This document shows positions 1 through 6,707 of a stretch of DNA of 10,475 nucleotides, piece by piece. Source of the stretch: UBA2862 sp045637485. Lineage in GTDB: Bacteria; Bacillota; Clostridia; Christensenellales; Aristaeellaceae. Under the pieces are notes generated by a model. The model was not told the DNA's origin, ran no database searches, and worked only from the letters and a program-made list of their open reading frames with translations. The position numbers were made by a program, and so were the translations under genes. The DNA is taken from contig JAZTZK010000068.1 of the NCBI GenBank assembly GCA_045637485.1, positions 1-10,475 on the forward strand, given 5' to 3'. Position 1 is the first letter of the stretch. Every line of letters begins with the position of its first letter.

Positions 1-276
1 GCAGATGGCGCTGACCTGCTGCTTCGGCGTCATGCCGGACTTGTTCTCCTTCTCGTCGGGGGCCAGCATGTCCATGTCGATCAGGCTGCCCACGCGCACC
101 ATGAAGAATTCGTCCAGATTGCTGGTGAAGATCGAGACAAAGCGCAGGCGCTCCATCAGCGGCAGGCTGGGGTCCATGGCCTGGGCCAGCACCCGCTCGT
201 TGAATTTCAGCCAGCTCAGCTCCCGGTTCTGGGTAAAGCTCAGATCCCTCTGCCTGACGACGGGCATGTTTTCCAC
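1..276 (-). CDS. ppk: Polyphosphate kinase 1, N-terminal part (cut by window edge)
   Basis: Only the first 92 codons lie in the window. The translation carries the hallmark N-terminal domain of polyphosphate kinase 1: NRELSWLKFNERVLAQA near residues 17-33, then PLMERLRFVSIFTSNLDEFFMVRV around residues 39-62. The family makes inorganic polyphosphate reversibly from ATP through a phosphohistidine; those catalytic histidines would be beyond the window. I chose a GTG start at 276 because AGGAGG (290..285) sits 8 bases upstream; an in-frame ATG three codons later (267) has much poorer spacing. The gene is divergent from the secreted-protein gene at 541 and has its own promoter. Its leader can fold a 7-bp hairpin (CCGATTG/CAATCGG, 316..294) just before the ribosome site. 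Family assignment is secure; the start is well supported. Confidence 0.93.
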   Translation of the reverse strand, partial: MENMPVVRQRDLSFTQNRELSWLKFNERVLAQAMDPSLPLMERLRFVSIFTSNLDEFFMVRVGSLIDMDMLAPDEKENKSGMTPKQQVSAIC

Positions 277-358
277 CTGTAAAGCCTCCTCTGCCGATTG
301 CGCAACGGACAATCGGAATCGCTGTTTGTCGCAGGGCATACAGCCCTATTCTGTCTTT

Positions 359-387
359 ATTATAGCAGATTTTTCGCCGCCTGCCAA
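359..387 (-). promoter_or_regulatory. Sigma-A promoter of ppk
   Basis: On the minus strand, TTGGCA (387..382) and TATAAT (364..359) are separated by exactly 17 bases. Transcription would begin near 352, giving a leader of about 75 bases with two small hairpins before the ppk ribosome site. Assignment rests on consensus match and spacing only. Confidence 0.75.
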
Positions 388-464
388 TGATCCCGACGAA
401 TTGTGACAGGATTGTCGCTTTTTTTCCGATATTCGCCACAATATTGTCTTATTTTGAAAATGTC

Positions 465-493
465 TTGTCAGTCCAGGCTTTGTATGATATAAT
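465..493 (+). promoter_or_regulatory. Sigma-A promoter of the secreted-protein gene
   Basis: TTGTCA (465-470) and TATAAT (488-493) have a 17-base spacer, and TG one base before the -10 makes an extended -10. It lies about 50 bases ahead of the start codon at 541. Its upstream edge is less than 80 bp from the divergent ppk promoter, so the two genes share a short control region. Confidence 0.82.
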
Positions 494-540
494 TTATCAG
501 GTCGAATACGAATCAAATGATTTTAAGGAGGTAACAAGAC

Positions 541-1917
541 ATGAAGAAACTGCTCGCAGTGCTGCTGGCCCTGGTGCTGGCGCTCTCCTGCACACTGGCC
601 ATGGCCGAGACCGCCAAGACCGCTGAGACGGCTGAGACGGCCGAAGCTCAGCCCTTCCAGGGCCTGACCATCCAATCCGAGTATAACGTGGATCGCGACA
701 CGCTGAAGGACGTGCTGGCCAAGATGGGCACGGACGAGGCCGTGATCACCCTCATCGACACCATCGCGGCGATCGTCGACCAGAGCGGCGAAAAGGTGGT
801 TATCGCGAAGGAAGGCTTCCAGGCCGAGATCCTGATGAAGGGCAACTCCCTGCTGAACCTGGTGGGCCTGACGAGCGACAAGGGCCTGACCTTCGGCAGC
901 AACCTGATCCCCAACTACGCGATTGACATCACCTACGACGAGATCGGCGAGATGCTTTCAAGCGCGATTCAGGAGGCTCAGGAGCAGGATCCCACCAAAG
1001 ATCTGGATATGGCCGGCCTGCAGCAGGTCCTTACGGACTATATGAACGATTTCATACTGACCTGCACCACCGATGCCCTCATCCCCGGCACCCCTGAACA
1101 GGGCGATTTCGTGCTGGACGGCGTCAGCTACAACACCAGGATCCCCATGGAGGTCTCCCTGCCCGTCGTGCTGGATGCCACCAAGGAGCTGATCGAGAAC
1201 CTGCAGAACGACGAGACCGTGCAGACCGCACTGCTTCAGCTGGCCCTCGCCGGCGTGGACATCAACATTGAAGACGCCGACTCCCTCGACGAGATCGACC
1301 CCGCCACCCTGCCCGTCGTCAAGGTTGAGACGTACATGACCCTCGACGAGAACGCCAATCAGAGCGGCGCAACCCAGGTATCCGTCTACGTGGTGCCCGT
1401 CGGCGAGACCACTCCGGCCACCACGGTCTACACGGTGGTTGACGGCAACAACATCAAAATCGACGCCCAGTTCGTCGATTCCGGCGCCACCTCCCAGTTC
1501 TCCTTCGTCATGGATCGCGACCCGCAGGATCCCTTCGGCGTCAACAGCCGCCTGGATGCCTATTTGGGCGATCTCTACACCGGCTGTGCCGTCGTCAGCA
1601 GCTCCAACAATGAGAGCATCCGTTACGACAGCTACGTCTACTTCCAGGATACCGAGAAGCCCATCATCACCGAAAGCGGCTCCATCACCCTGGACGGCGC
1701 GCTGACCCTTGGCGTGACCGACGGCGTCACCAAGATCACCCTGGCTGATCTGACCGGCGAGAAGGCTGGCGACGTCATCGGCGGCCTGATGAACGACCTG
1801 TCCGGCGGCGCGGTCTCCATCCTGATGACCGCCTACAGCTCGGTGCCCGAGATCGGCGCCATCATAGGTCAGCTGATGGGCGGCGGCTTCGGCGCTGACA
1901 CCGCGCCTGCGGCCTGA
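541..1917 (+). CDS. Secreted protein of unknown function (458 aa)
   Basis: I do not recognise a family. The start is firm: AAGGAGG at 525-531, nine bases before ATG. Residues 1-22 are a signal peptide (MKKLLAVLLALVLALSC..., cleavage likely after AMA at 22). Residues 23-36 are a short threonine/alanine/glutamate run built from repeated AETAE-type units, probably a flexible linker. The rest is acidic and soluble, with a helical-looking first half (residues about 50-240) and a beta-rich, Thr/Ser/Asp-rich second half (about 250-400). The C-terminus is Gly-rich and hydrophobic (IGAIIGQLMGGGFG). A Cys at 17 does not sit in a proper lipobox, so I favour signal peptidase I over lipoprotein processing. 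There is no LPxTG or NPQTN-type sorting motif. The gene is monocistronic, with its own promoter and terminator. Confidence 0.85.
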   Translation: MKKLLAVLLALVLALSCTLAMAETAKTAETAETAEAQPFQGLTIQSEYNVDRDTLKDVLAKMGTDEAVITLIDTIAAIVDQSGEKVVIAKEGFQAEILMKGNSLLNLVGLTSDKGLTFGSNLIPNYAIDITYDEIGEMLSSAIQEAQEQDPTKDLDMAGLQQVLTDYMNDFILTCTTDALIPGTPEQGDFVLDGVSYNTRIPMEVSLPVVLDATKELIENLQNDETVQTALLQLALAGVDINIEDADSLDEIDPATLPVVKVETYMTLDENANQSGATQVSVYVVPVGETTPATTVYTVVDGNNIKIDAQFVDSGATSQFSFVMDRDPQDPFGVNSRLDAYLGDLYTGCAVVSSSNNESIRYDSYVYFQDTEKPIITESGSITLDGALTLGVTDGVTKITLADLTGEKAGDVIGGLMNDLSGGAVSILMTAYSSVPEIGAIIGQLMGGGFGADTAPAA

Positions 1918-1940
1918 TCACAGCGAATCAATTAACGAAT

Positions 1941-1978
1941 GCGGAGCAGATCATGCGATCTGCTCCGCGGTTGTTTTG
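1941..1978 (+). terminator. Intrinsic terminator after the secreted-protein gene
   Basis: A perfect 12-bp stem (GCGGAGCAGATC at 1941-1952 with GATCTGCTCCGC at 1957-1968) has a 4-base loop, followed by GGTTGTTTTG. It lies 23 bases past the stop codon. The convergent sortase gene also ends here, but the T-tract in its direction is poor, so bidirectional use is doubtful. Confidence 0.85.
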
Positions 1979-2014
1979 AATGGTCATGCATCAAGGGCGC
2001 TCCGGCATTATCTG

Positions 2015-3139
2015 TCAGGACTTGTACGCTTCTTCCACCGCAGACACGATAGCGTCCCTGCTCTCGCCGGGACGCAGGCGCCGGGCCAGTACCACCAGGC
2101 GGTCGTCGTCCAGACAGGTGGACAGGGTCAGCAGCGCGTCGTCGGGCTCCACATCCACGGGAATCTGGAACATCGATCGCGCCTGCACAGCGTCGATGTA
2201 CGCGTAGAAATCGGACGTCGAGGCAAAGGTGGGATCGGAGAAATAGTTGAAGTAATTGGCATCATCGACCTTCGAGGAAACCTGCAGCACCGCGAACACG
2301 GCGTAGCTCTCCTTTTCCCAGAGGGTGCTGAAGGCGATCATCGGGTGCTGCCGCACAAAGTCCAGCTTGCGATAGTGGGTCAGTATGCCGAACATGCTGC
2401 CGTCGTTCATGCTGTGGCCGTGGATCAGCAGGTTCTGGGTGTCGGCATTGATCGGGGAATTCTCATCCAGGAACAGCGTCCCGGAGGCGTTCTTCGAACC
2501 GGTGAAGTCGTGGTCCAGATAGAAGACATTGTCCCGGTAGACCACCGGCAGGTGCACCGTGCCCGATATGCTGATCCAGCCCACCGTATCCGGGTTCCTT
2601 TGGGTCAGCTCCCGCATCTCCGGCAGGATGTCCAGGTCGGTGCGGTGAAAGGCCGCGATCCGCGAGGCGCTCGTTTCCTCCGAGGGCAGCTCTGCCGTCT
2701 CGGGCACGATGATGGGCGAGCCGTCCGGCATCACCATCACCGACAGCTCTCCATAGGGCGAGCTGGACGCGCCCGCCGCCTGGGCGGCGAAGGCCGGGGC
2801 GCTTCCATCCCCGATGGGCGGCGCGGCGACCTCCGCCTCCATCGCCTCACCGCTGACGCCGTACAGCTCCGCCAGCTGGCGGTTCAGCCGCGCGGTGCGT
2901 ATGCTGCGCACGATCACCGACGCAGACAGCCCCAGCGCCACCACCACGACCAGCGCCAGCACAGCCTGGGCCGCGATGAACCGCCGCCGGTTGACCACGC
3001 GATAGCGCCTGCGCCGCCGCTTCGTCGGCAATTGAACACGCGAAAGCCTCGGCTTCGGAGCATTCCCCGGCCGATAACGGATTCGCCGCGCGCGCTTTCG
3101 CTGCAAGCTGACGCACCTTCGTTTCGTGGTTGATGACAT
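2015..3139 (-). CDS. srtB: Class B sortase
   Basis: Membrane-anchored cysteine transpeptidase (374 aa) that links surface proteins to peptidoglycan. The N-terminus is a long Arg/Lys-rich cytoplasmic tail (about residues 6-53, including a RRRRRYR run), then one membrane helix (about 54-78), a low-complexity Ala/Ser/Pro linker (about 100-155), and the catalytic domain (about 165-365). Active-site residues are visible: His240 in LLIHGHSMNDGSMFG, which is the class B form; Cys342 in LTLSTC; and the likely catalytic Arg347 in DRLVVLARR, five residues after Cys, closer than the ten seen in Staphylococcus aureus SrtB. The ATG at 3139 is the first in-frame start after a stop (TAG); the ribosome site (GGGGGGA) is weak and distant. 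No substrate with a sorting signal is in the window. Family call is secure; start and substrate are less so. Confidence 0.92.
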   Translation of the reverse strand: MSSTTKRRCVSLQRKRARRIRYRPGNAPKPRLSRVQLPTKRRRRRYRVVNRRRFIAAQAVLALVVVVALGLSASVIVRSIRTARLNRQLAELYGVSGEAMEAEVAAPPIGDGSAPAFAAQAAGASSSPYGELSVMVMPDGSPIIVPETAELPSEETSASRIAAFHRTDLDILPEMRELTQRNPDTVGWISISGTVHLPVVYRDNVFYLDHDFTGSKNASGTLFLDENSPINADTQNLLIHGHSMNDGSMFGILTHYRKLDFVRQHPMIAFSTLWEKESYAVFAVLQVSSKVDDANYFNYFSDPTFASTSDFYAYIDAVQARSMFQIPVDVEPDDALLTLSTCLDDDRLVVLARRLRPGESRDAIVSAVEEAYKS

Positions 3140-3171
3140 GAAGGAATCGGACTATCCCCCCACAATTTAAA

Positions 3172-3200
3172 AGTATAACTGAATCACGCTTTTCAGACAA
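3172..3200 (-). promoter_or_regulatory. Probable promoter of the sortase gene
   Basis: TTGTCT (3200..3195) and TATACT (3177..3172) are separated by 17 bases on the minus strand, predicting a start near 3165 and a leader of about 26 bases. The rest of the space up to the esterase stop (3201-3314) shows neither a gene nor a terminator, so read-through from the esterase is also possible. Confidence 0.68.
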
Positions 3201-3314
3201 TGCTTTTCCTACCAAATTTATTCACAATTGAATTACATTCCTGTTACGAAATTGTACGAATCCCTGCCGCCCACATTGTCGAAAGCGCCCGGGACTGCAT
3301 CCTTGCCCTGCGGC

Positions 3315-4058
3315 TCAGAATTGCCGCAGCCAGTCCTGCACCTCGGCCACCACCCGGTCAAGGTGTCGGTTATAGCAGTGGTCGTCGCCTGGGATCAGCA
3401 CCAGCCTGCCGTTCGCGTACCGCTCGGCGGCCCTCACGCCGTATTCCACCGGCACGGCCTCGTCCGCGTCGCCGTGGACCACCAGCACCGGCCCGGCATA
3501 GCGGTCGATGGCCTCCTCCACATGGATCGTCTGGGCCACTCGGGCGTAATTGCCGTCCAGCTCCAGGTCGTCCCAGCCGTGCAGCACCTCGGGAATGTGG
3601 TCCGGGTCGAAGCGCTCCCCCAGCAGCTCGCCGCCGCGGGCGATTTCCGGAATCATGCATGCCGGAGACAGCGGGATCAGGCCCTTGACGACGTCGTGCT
3701 TCATGGCCGCCGCCAGCATCACCAGCAGCCCGCCCTGGGAATGGCCGCAGAGGTAGAGGTCGGTGACAAAGTCAAGGCTCCGGGCGTAGTCGATCACCGT
3801 CAGCGCGTTGGTCAGCCACTTGTACAGCGTATGCTTCCTGAATTCGCCGTCGCTGTGGCCGTGGCCGTACATGTCAGCCCGAAGGGTGGCGAAGCCGACG
3901 TCGTTGATGCCCTTCGATACGGCCACGATGTGCGCCTCCTCGATGTGCCCGGTAAAGCCGTGGATGACCACCACCAACGGGCACTTCTGTCCCTGCTGCC
4001 AGCCCGGGGGCATGTCCAGCTTCGCGTTCAGGCGAATGCCGTCGTCCTGTATGTACAT
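3315..4058 (-). CDS. Alpha/beta-hydrolase esterase, Est1E-like (cinnamoyl/feruloyl esterase family)
   Basis: A 247-residue hydrolase matching, nearly block for block, my recollection of Est1E, the feruloyl/cinnamoyl esterase of Butyrivibrio proteoclasticus. Shared blocks include GIRLNAKLDMP, HGFTGH, LRADMYGHG, DFVTDLYLCGHSQGG, IPLSPACMIPEIARGGELLG and HGDADEAVP. The catalytic triad is Ser107 (GHSQGG), Asp199 (HGDADEAVP) and His227 (GDDHCY), each two residues beyond the Est1E positions; HGF at 33-35 would form the oxyanion hole. There is no signal peptide, so it acts in the cytoplasm, presumably releasing hydroxycinnamates from short imported plant-fibre esters; that role is inference. The start at 4058 is fixed by AAGGAGG (4072..4066) seven bases upstream. 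It lies 60 bases downstream of pgi on the same strand, probably co-transcribed. Confidence 0.9.
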   Translation of the reverse strand: MYIQDDGIRLNAKLDMPPGWQQGQKCPLVVVIHGFTGHIEEAHIVAVSKGINDVGFATLRADMYGHGHSDGEFRKHTLYKWLTNALTVIDYARSLDFVTDLYLCGHSQGGLLVMLAAAMKHDVVKGLIPLSPACMIPEIARGGELLGERFDPDHIPEVLHGWDDLELDGNYARVAQTIHVEEAIDRYAGPVLVVHGDADEAVPVEYGVRAAERYANGRLVLIPGDDHCYNRHLDRVVAEVQDWLRQF

Positions 4059-4080
4059 AGATGAACCTCCTTCAATGAAC

Positions 4081-4102
4081 AGCCGGGGCACATGCCCCGG
4101 CT
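4081..4102 (-). terminator. Intercistronic hairpin between pgi and the esterase gene
   Basis: AGCCGGGGC (4081-4089) pairs perfectly with GCCCCGGCT (4094-4102) around a 4-base loop. It sits between the pgi stop codon and the esterase ribosome site. On the minus strand it is followed by GTTCATTG, not a T-tract, so it is a weak terminator at best, or an mRNA processing or stability element that lowers esterase expression relative to pgi. Confidence 0.45.
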
Positions 4103-4118
4103 GCTCTGTCCTCATTGC

Positions 4119-5702
4119 TCAGATATTCAACAGGTCGCTGTAGGCCTTCAGCGCGCCGTCGGTGTCGTGGGCCAGCACGCGCTTGGCCAGCACCTTGCCC
4201 AGCTGCACGCCCTCCTGGTCGAAGCTGTTCACGTTCCAGCAGAAGCCCTGGAACATCACCTTGTTTTCAAAGTGGCTGAGCAGCGCGCCCAGGCTCTCGG
4301 GGGTCAGCCGGTCGCCCACGATGATGGACGAGGGACGCCCGCCCGCAAAGGCCTTGTTGGGATTGTCGTCGGCCTTGCCGCAGGCGAAGGCCATGATCTG
4401 GGCGGCCACGTTGGCGCACAGCTTCTGCTGGCTGGTGCTGCCCTGGATGTCCACATCCACGCCAAGCTGGTTCTCGCGGAAGCCCACGAACTGCAGCGGC
4501 ACGATGTCGGTGCCCTGGTGGAGCAACTGGTAGAAGGAGTGCTGGCCGTTGGTGCCGGGCTCTCCGAAGATCACCGGGCCGGTGGCGTAGCCCACGGGCT
4601 CGCCGAAGCGGTTGACGGACTTGCCGTTGGATTCCATATCCAGCTGCTGCAGGTGGGCCGGGAAACGGCTGAGCGCCTGGGAATAGGGCAGCACCGCGGT
4701 GGCGGGCCAGCCCTGCACATTGCGCTCGTACACGCCGATCAGCGCGTCCAGCATGGCCGGGTTCTTCAGCGGGTCGGTAATTCTAGCCAGCGCGTCGGCC
4801 TCCGCCGCGCCTGCCAGGAAACGGGCGAACACCTCGGGGCCAAAGGCCAGGGAAAGCACCACGCCGCCCACACAGCTGGTGGAGGAATAGCGGCCGCCGA
4901 TGTAATCGTCCATGAAGAAGGCGGCCAGGTAGTCGCTGCTCTTAGCCAGGGGCGAGGTCTCGCTGGTGACGGCCACCATGTGCTTCGAGGCGTCCAGCCC
5001 CGCGCCCTTCAGCGCGTTCTTCACAAAGGCCTCGTTGGTCAGGGTCTCCAGCGTGGTGCCGGACTTGGACACCAATACGAACAGCGCGTGGGCCACGTCG
5101 ATGCCCTGCAGCACGCTGGCGGCGTCGTCCGGATCCACATTGCTGATGAAGCGGGCTTCCATCTTCAGCGCGCCGCACTGGCGGGCCCACTGCTCCAGCG
5201 CGATATACATGGCGCGAGGGCCCAAGTCGCTGCCGCCTATGCCGATCTGCACCACGGTGGTGAACCTCTCGCCGGCGGCGTTGGCGATCTCTCCGGCGTG
5301 CACCTTCCTGGCGAAGTCGGCGGCTTTCTGCTGCTGAGCCACGTAGAATTCACGCTTGTTGACGCCGTCGGCCACCACGTCCGCGCCCTGCTGGCCGCGG
5401 GTCAGCTGGTGCAGCACCCGGCGCTTTTCGCCGGTGTTGATGATCTCGCCCCCCAGCAGCGCCTGGTACTTGTCCGCCAGCTGGGCCTCGTCCGCCAGCG
5501 CGCAGAGCGCGGCGAGCACCTCGTCGTCCACGGCCTTCGCCGCGTAGTTGTACACCAGGCCGCCGGCCATGGGCACGCAATACTTCGCCACGCGCCCGGC
5601 GCCGGCCTCACCCGCCATCGCCTTGGGCAGGCTGACCCGATCCTTCATGCCGGAGAGCTTCTCAAAAGCCGCCAGTGTGTCCAGATTTTTCCAGGAAATC
5701 AT
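4119..5702 (-). CDS. pgi: Glucose-6-phosphate isomerase
   Basis: Interconverts glucose 6-phosphate and fructose 6-phosphate in glycolysis and gluconeogenesis; cytoplasmic, 527 aa, a usual length. Visible landmarks are the sugar-phosphate site GIGGSDLGPR (154-163) and SKSGTTLET (212-220), the family signature IGGRYSSTSCVGG with the catalytic Arg271, the GEPGTNGQHSFYQLLHQG block with Glu381 as acid/base residue, and FDQEGVQLGK (494-503) with the active-site Lys503. By eye, the position of the Escherichia coli ring-opening His386 aligns with Gln412. I chose ATG at 5702, with AAAGGG (5716..5711) eight bases upstream; the frame stays open to a TTG at 5726, but that codon has no ribosome site. The esterase gene follows 60 bases downstream. 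Its promoter lies about 250 bases upstream, on the far side of a repeat element. Confidence 0.96.
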   Translation of the reverse strand: MISWKNLDTLAAFEKLSGMKDRVSLPKAMAGEAGAGRVAKYCVPMAGGLVYNYAAKAVDDEVLAALCALADEAQLADKYQALLGGEIINTGEKRRVLHQLTRGQQGADVVADGVNKREFYVAQQQKAADFARKVHAGEIANAAGERFTTVVQIGIGGSDLGPRAMYIALEQWARQCGALKMEARFISNVDPDDAASVLQGIDVAHALFVLVSKSGTTLETLTNEAFVKNALKGAGLDASKHMVAVTSETSPLAKSSDYLAAFFMDDYIGGRYSSTSCVGGVVLSLAFGPEVFARFLAGAAEADALARITDPLKNPAMLDALIGVYERNVQGWPATAVLPYSQALSRFPAHLQQLDMESNGKSVNRFGEPVGYATGPVIFGEPGTNGQHSFYQLLHQGTDIVPLQFVGFRENQLGVDVDIQGSTSQQKLCANVAAQIMAFACGKADDNPNKAFAGGRPSSIIVGDRLTPESLGALLSHFENKVMFQGFCWNVNSFDQEGVQLGKVLAKRVLAHDTDGALKAYSDLLNI

Positions 5703-5725
5703 CGCAAACACCCTTTCTTTGTTCA

Positions 5726-5934
5726 ATGAAACGCGGTTTGTATCTGTTCAGTCATGGCGGCGTAGACGCCGCCGCTACGAGGAGGTATGCCTGTAGCGGC
5801 GACACGAAGTCAGTCCTTTAGGACGACACGAAGTTACTCCTTTAGGACGACACGAAGTTAGTCCTTTAGGGCGGCCTCCAGGCCGCCAAAGCAGGTGCAA
5901 AACCACCAGGACTGAACAGATACCGCGGTTTCAT
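5726..5934. mobile_element. MITE-like element in the pgi leader
   Basis: The two ends are imperfect inverted repeats: 5726-5753 (ATGAAACGCGGTTTG then TATCTGTTCAGTC) and 5910-5934 (GACTGAACAGATA then CCGCGGTTTCAT). The inner 13 bases match exactly; the outer part differs by a 3-base and a 1-base indel. Inside are three further hairpins: GGCGGCGT/ACGCCGCC (5756-5773), GCCGCTAC/GTAGCGGC (5771-5778 and 5793-5800) and GGCGGCCT/AGGCCGCC (5870-5887), plus three tandem 24-bp units. It has no coding capacity and no evident target-site duplication. It begins about ten bases upstream of the pgi ribosome site and lies downstream of the pgi promoter, so it would be transcribed as a strongly folded leader. 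A native structured leader RNA is the alternative reading. Confidence 0.6.
5801..5872. repeat. Three tandem 24-bp repeats
   Basis: Units at 5801-5824, 5825-5848 and 5849-5872 abut with an exact 24-bp period. Each begins GACACGAAGT and ends TCCTTTAGG(A/G)C, differing at only a few positions. Units 1 and 3 contain GTCCTTTAGG(A/G)C, a short potential hairpin. There are no spacers, so this is not a CRISPR array. A fourth copy lies at 6824-6847. Confidence 0.9.
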
Positions 5935-5948
5935 ATATGATCATTGTC

Positions 5949-5978
5949 ATTATATCGCAAAACCATGGATATTGTCCA
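5949..5978 (-). promoter_or_regulatory. Probable promoter of pgi
   Basis: TGGACA (5978..5973) and TATAAT (5954..5949) are 18 bases apart on the minus strand, predicting a start near 5942 and a leader of about 240 bases that runs through the whole MITE-like element before the pgi ribosome site. Confidence 0.68.
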
Positions 5979-5982
5979 GTAC

Positions 5983-6007
5983 AAAAGAGGCCGGAAACCC
6001 GACCTCT
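5983..6007 (-). terminator. Intrinsic terminator of the SH3-protein gene
   Basis: On the minus strand AGAGGTCGG (6007..5999) and CCGGCCTCT (5994..5986) form a 9-bp stem with a 4-base loop, followed by TTTG. One pair is a U-G wobble that exists only in the minus-strand RNA, fixing the direction. It is immediately upstream of the pgi promoter. Confidence 0.72.
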
Positions 6008-6018
6008 CCCATGCTGTG

Positions 6019-6089
6019 GTTACCATTCACCCTTCAAGCCGATTGGCACATATGCGTAGCGGCGGTCCGCCGCAAGGGTGAATGGTAAC
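6019..6089. repeat. 71-bp inverted-repeat element
   Basis: GTTACCATTCACCCTT (6019-6034) is repeated exactly inverted at 6074-6089. The 39-base interior folds further into GCC-GATT-GGC (6037-6046) and GCGGCG-GTC-CGCCGC (6059-6073), giving a three-way-junction shape in either strand. It lies between the SH3-protein stop codon and its terminator. It looks like a miniature palindromic repeat; it shares GTAGCGGCG with the larger element at 5793-5801 but is otherwise different. Confidence 0.7.
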
Positions 6090-6110
6090 ATACTGTGCAA
6101 TACCCTCTCT

Positions 6111-6611
6111 TCAGCTCACGCGGCGCAGGTATTTGGCAACCACCCAGCCGACGTAGGAGCCGCGCCGGATGCGCACCCAGCTGTTGCTCTTGCCGGTGAT
6201 GGAGACCTTCACGTTCGTCTTCAGCGTAGCGAGATACTTCGAGCTCTTGCTGGCCTTGGCGTACACAGGCACCTTCGTCACAGCCTTGTACTTGGCGCTG
6301 GGCAGGTTGGCGACGGAGGTCAGATACTTCCTGTCCACATAGCCGCTGCCGCCGTAGTAGGCCACCTTCCACCAGCCGTTCTTGTAGGACTTGTACACGA
6401 CAACCGAGCCCTTCTTCAGGTGGCCGATGATCTTACCGTCCATCGACGCGGTCGCGTGAACATTGAGCCGGTCGCCCTTATCGACGGTTATGACGACATA
6501 GGCGCCGTTGCCCTTCTTGCTGGACGCAAACGCCGGCGCCGCGGCCGCAACCAGCATCACCGCAATCAGCGCCAGGCAGAACGCCCTTTTGACCACATGG
6601 GATCTCCTCAT
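6111..6611 (-). CDS. Secreted protein with two bacterial SH3-like domains
   Basis: A 166-residue export product. Residues 1-29 are a signal peptide with likely cleavage after AFA. Two SH3b-type modules follow, at about 37-99 (RLNVHATASMDGKIIGHLKKGSVVVYKSYKNGWWKV then GYVDRKYL) and about 108-164 (VPVYAKASKSSKYLATL, then SWVRIRRGSYVGWVVAKYL). Such modules commonly bind cell-wall peptides or glycans; no enzymatic domain accompanies them, so a wall-binding or scaffold role is inference. The mature protein is strongly basic. I chose ATG at 6611, about eight bases after GGAGGAGGGG; a GTG a few codons further in, preceded by AGGAGA, is a weaker alternative because it would shorten the signal peptide. 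The gene appears monocistronic. Confidence 0.87.
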   Translation of the reverse strand: MRRSHVVKRAFCLALIAVMLVAAAAPAFASSKKGNGAYVVITVDKGDRLNVHATASMDGKIIGHLKKGSVVVYKSYKNGWWKVAYYGGSGYVDRKYLTSVANLPSAKYKAVTKVPVYAKASKSSKYLATLKTNVKVSITGKSNSWVRIRRGSYVGWVVAKYLRRVS

Positions 6612-6678
6612 AGACAATACCCCTCCTCCAGTCGCGCACACAAATACATCCTGTTATACGTCGACCGATATTGTACAT

Positions 6679-6707
6679 ATGATACCACAAACAATAACAC
6701 GACGCAA
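6679..6707 (-). promoter_or_regulatory. Probable promoter of the SH3-protein gene
   Basis: TTGCGT (6707..6702) and TATCAT (6684..6679) have a 17-base spacer, and TGG before the -10 gives an extended -10. It sits about 70 bases ahead of the start codon in an AT-rich stretch. Confidence 0.55.

Noticed and set aside
541..610. Lipoprotein signal in the 458-residue protein
   Set aside because: Cys17 is preceded by A-L-S; Leu at -2 does not fit a lipobox, whereas AMA-E at 22/23 is a good signal peptidase I site.
4092..5729. Long plus-strand open frame opposite pgi
   Set aside because: It is antisense to an intact, clearly recognisable isomerase gene, is very rich in His, Gln, Gly and Val as expected from GC-rich reverse-strand translation, and lacks family motifs. 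Similar frames opposite the sortase, esterase and transporter genes were left out for the same reason.
5801..5872. Tandem repeats as a CRISPR array
   Set aside because: The units abut directly with no spacers, and no cas genes are present.
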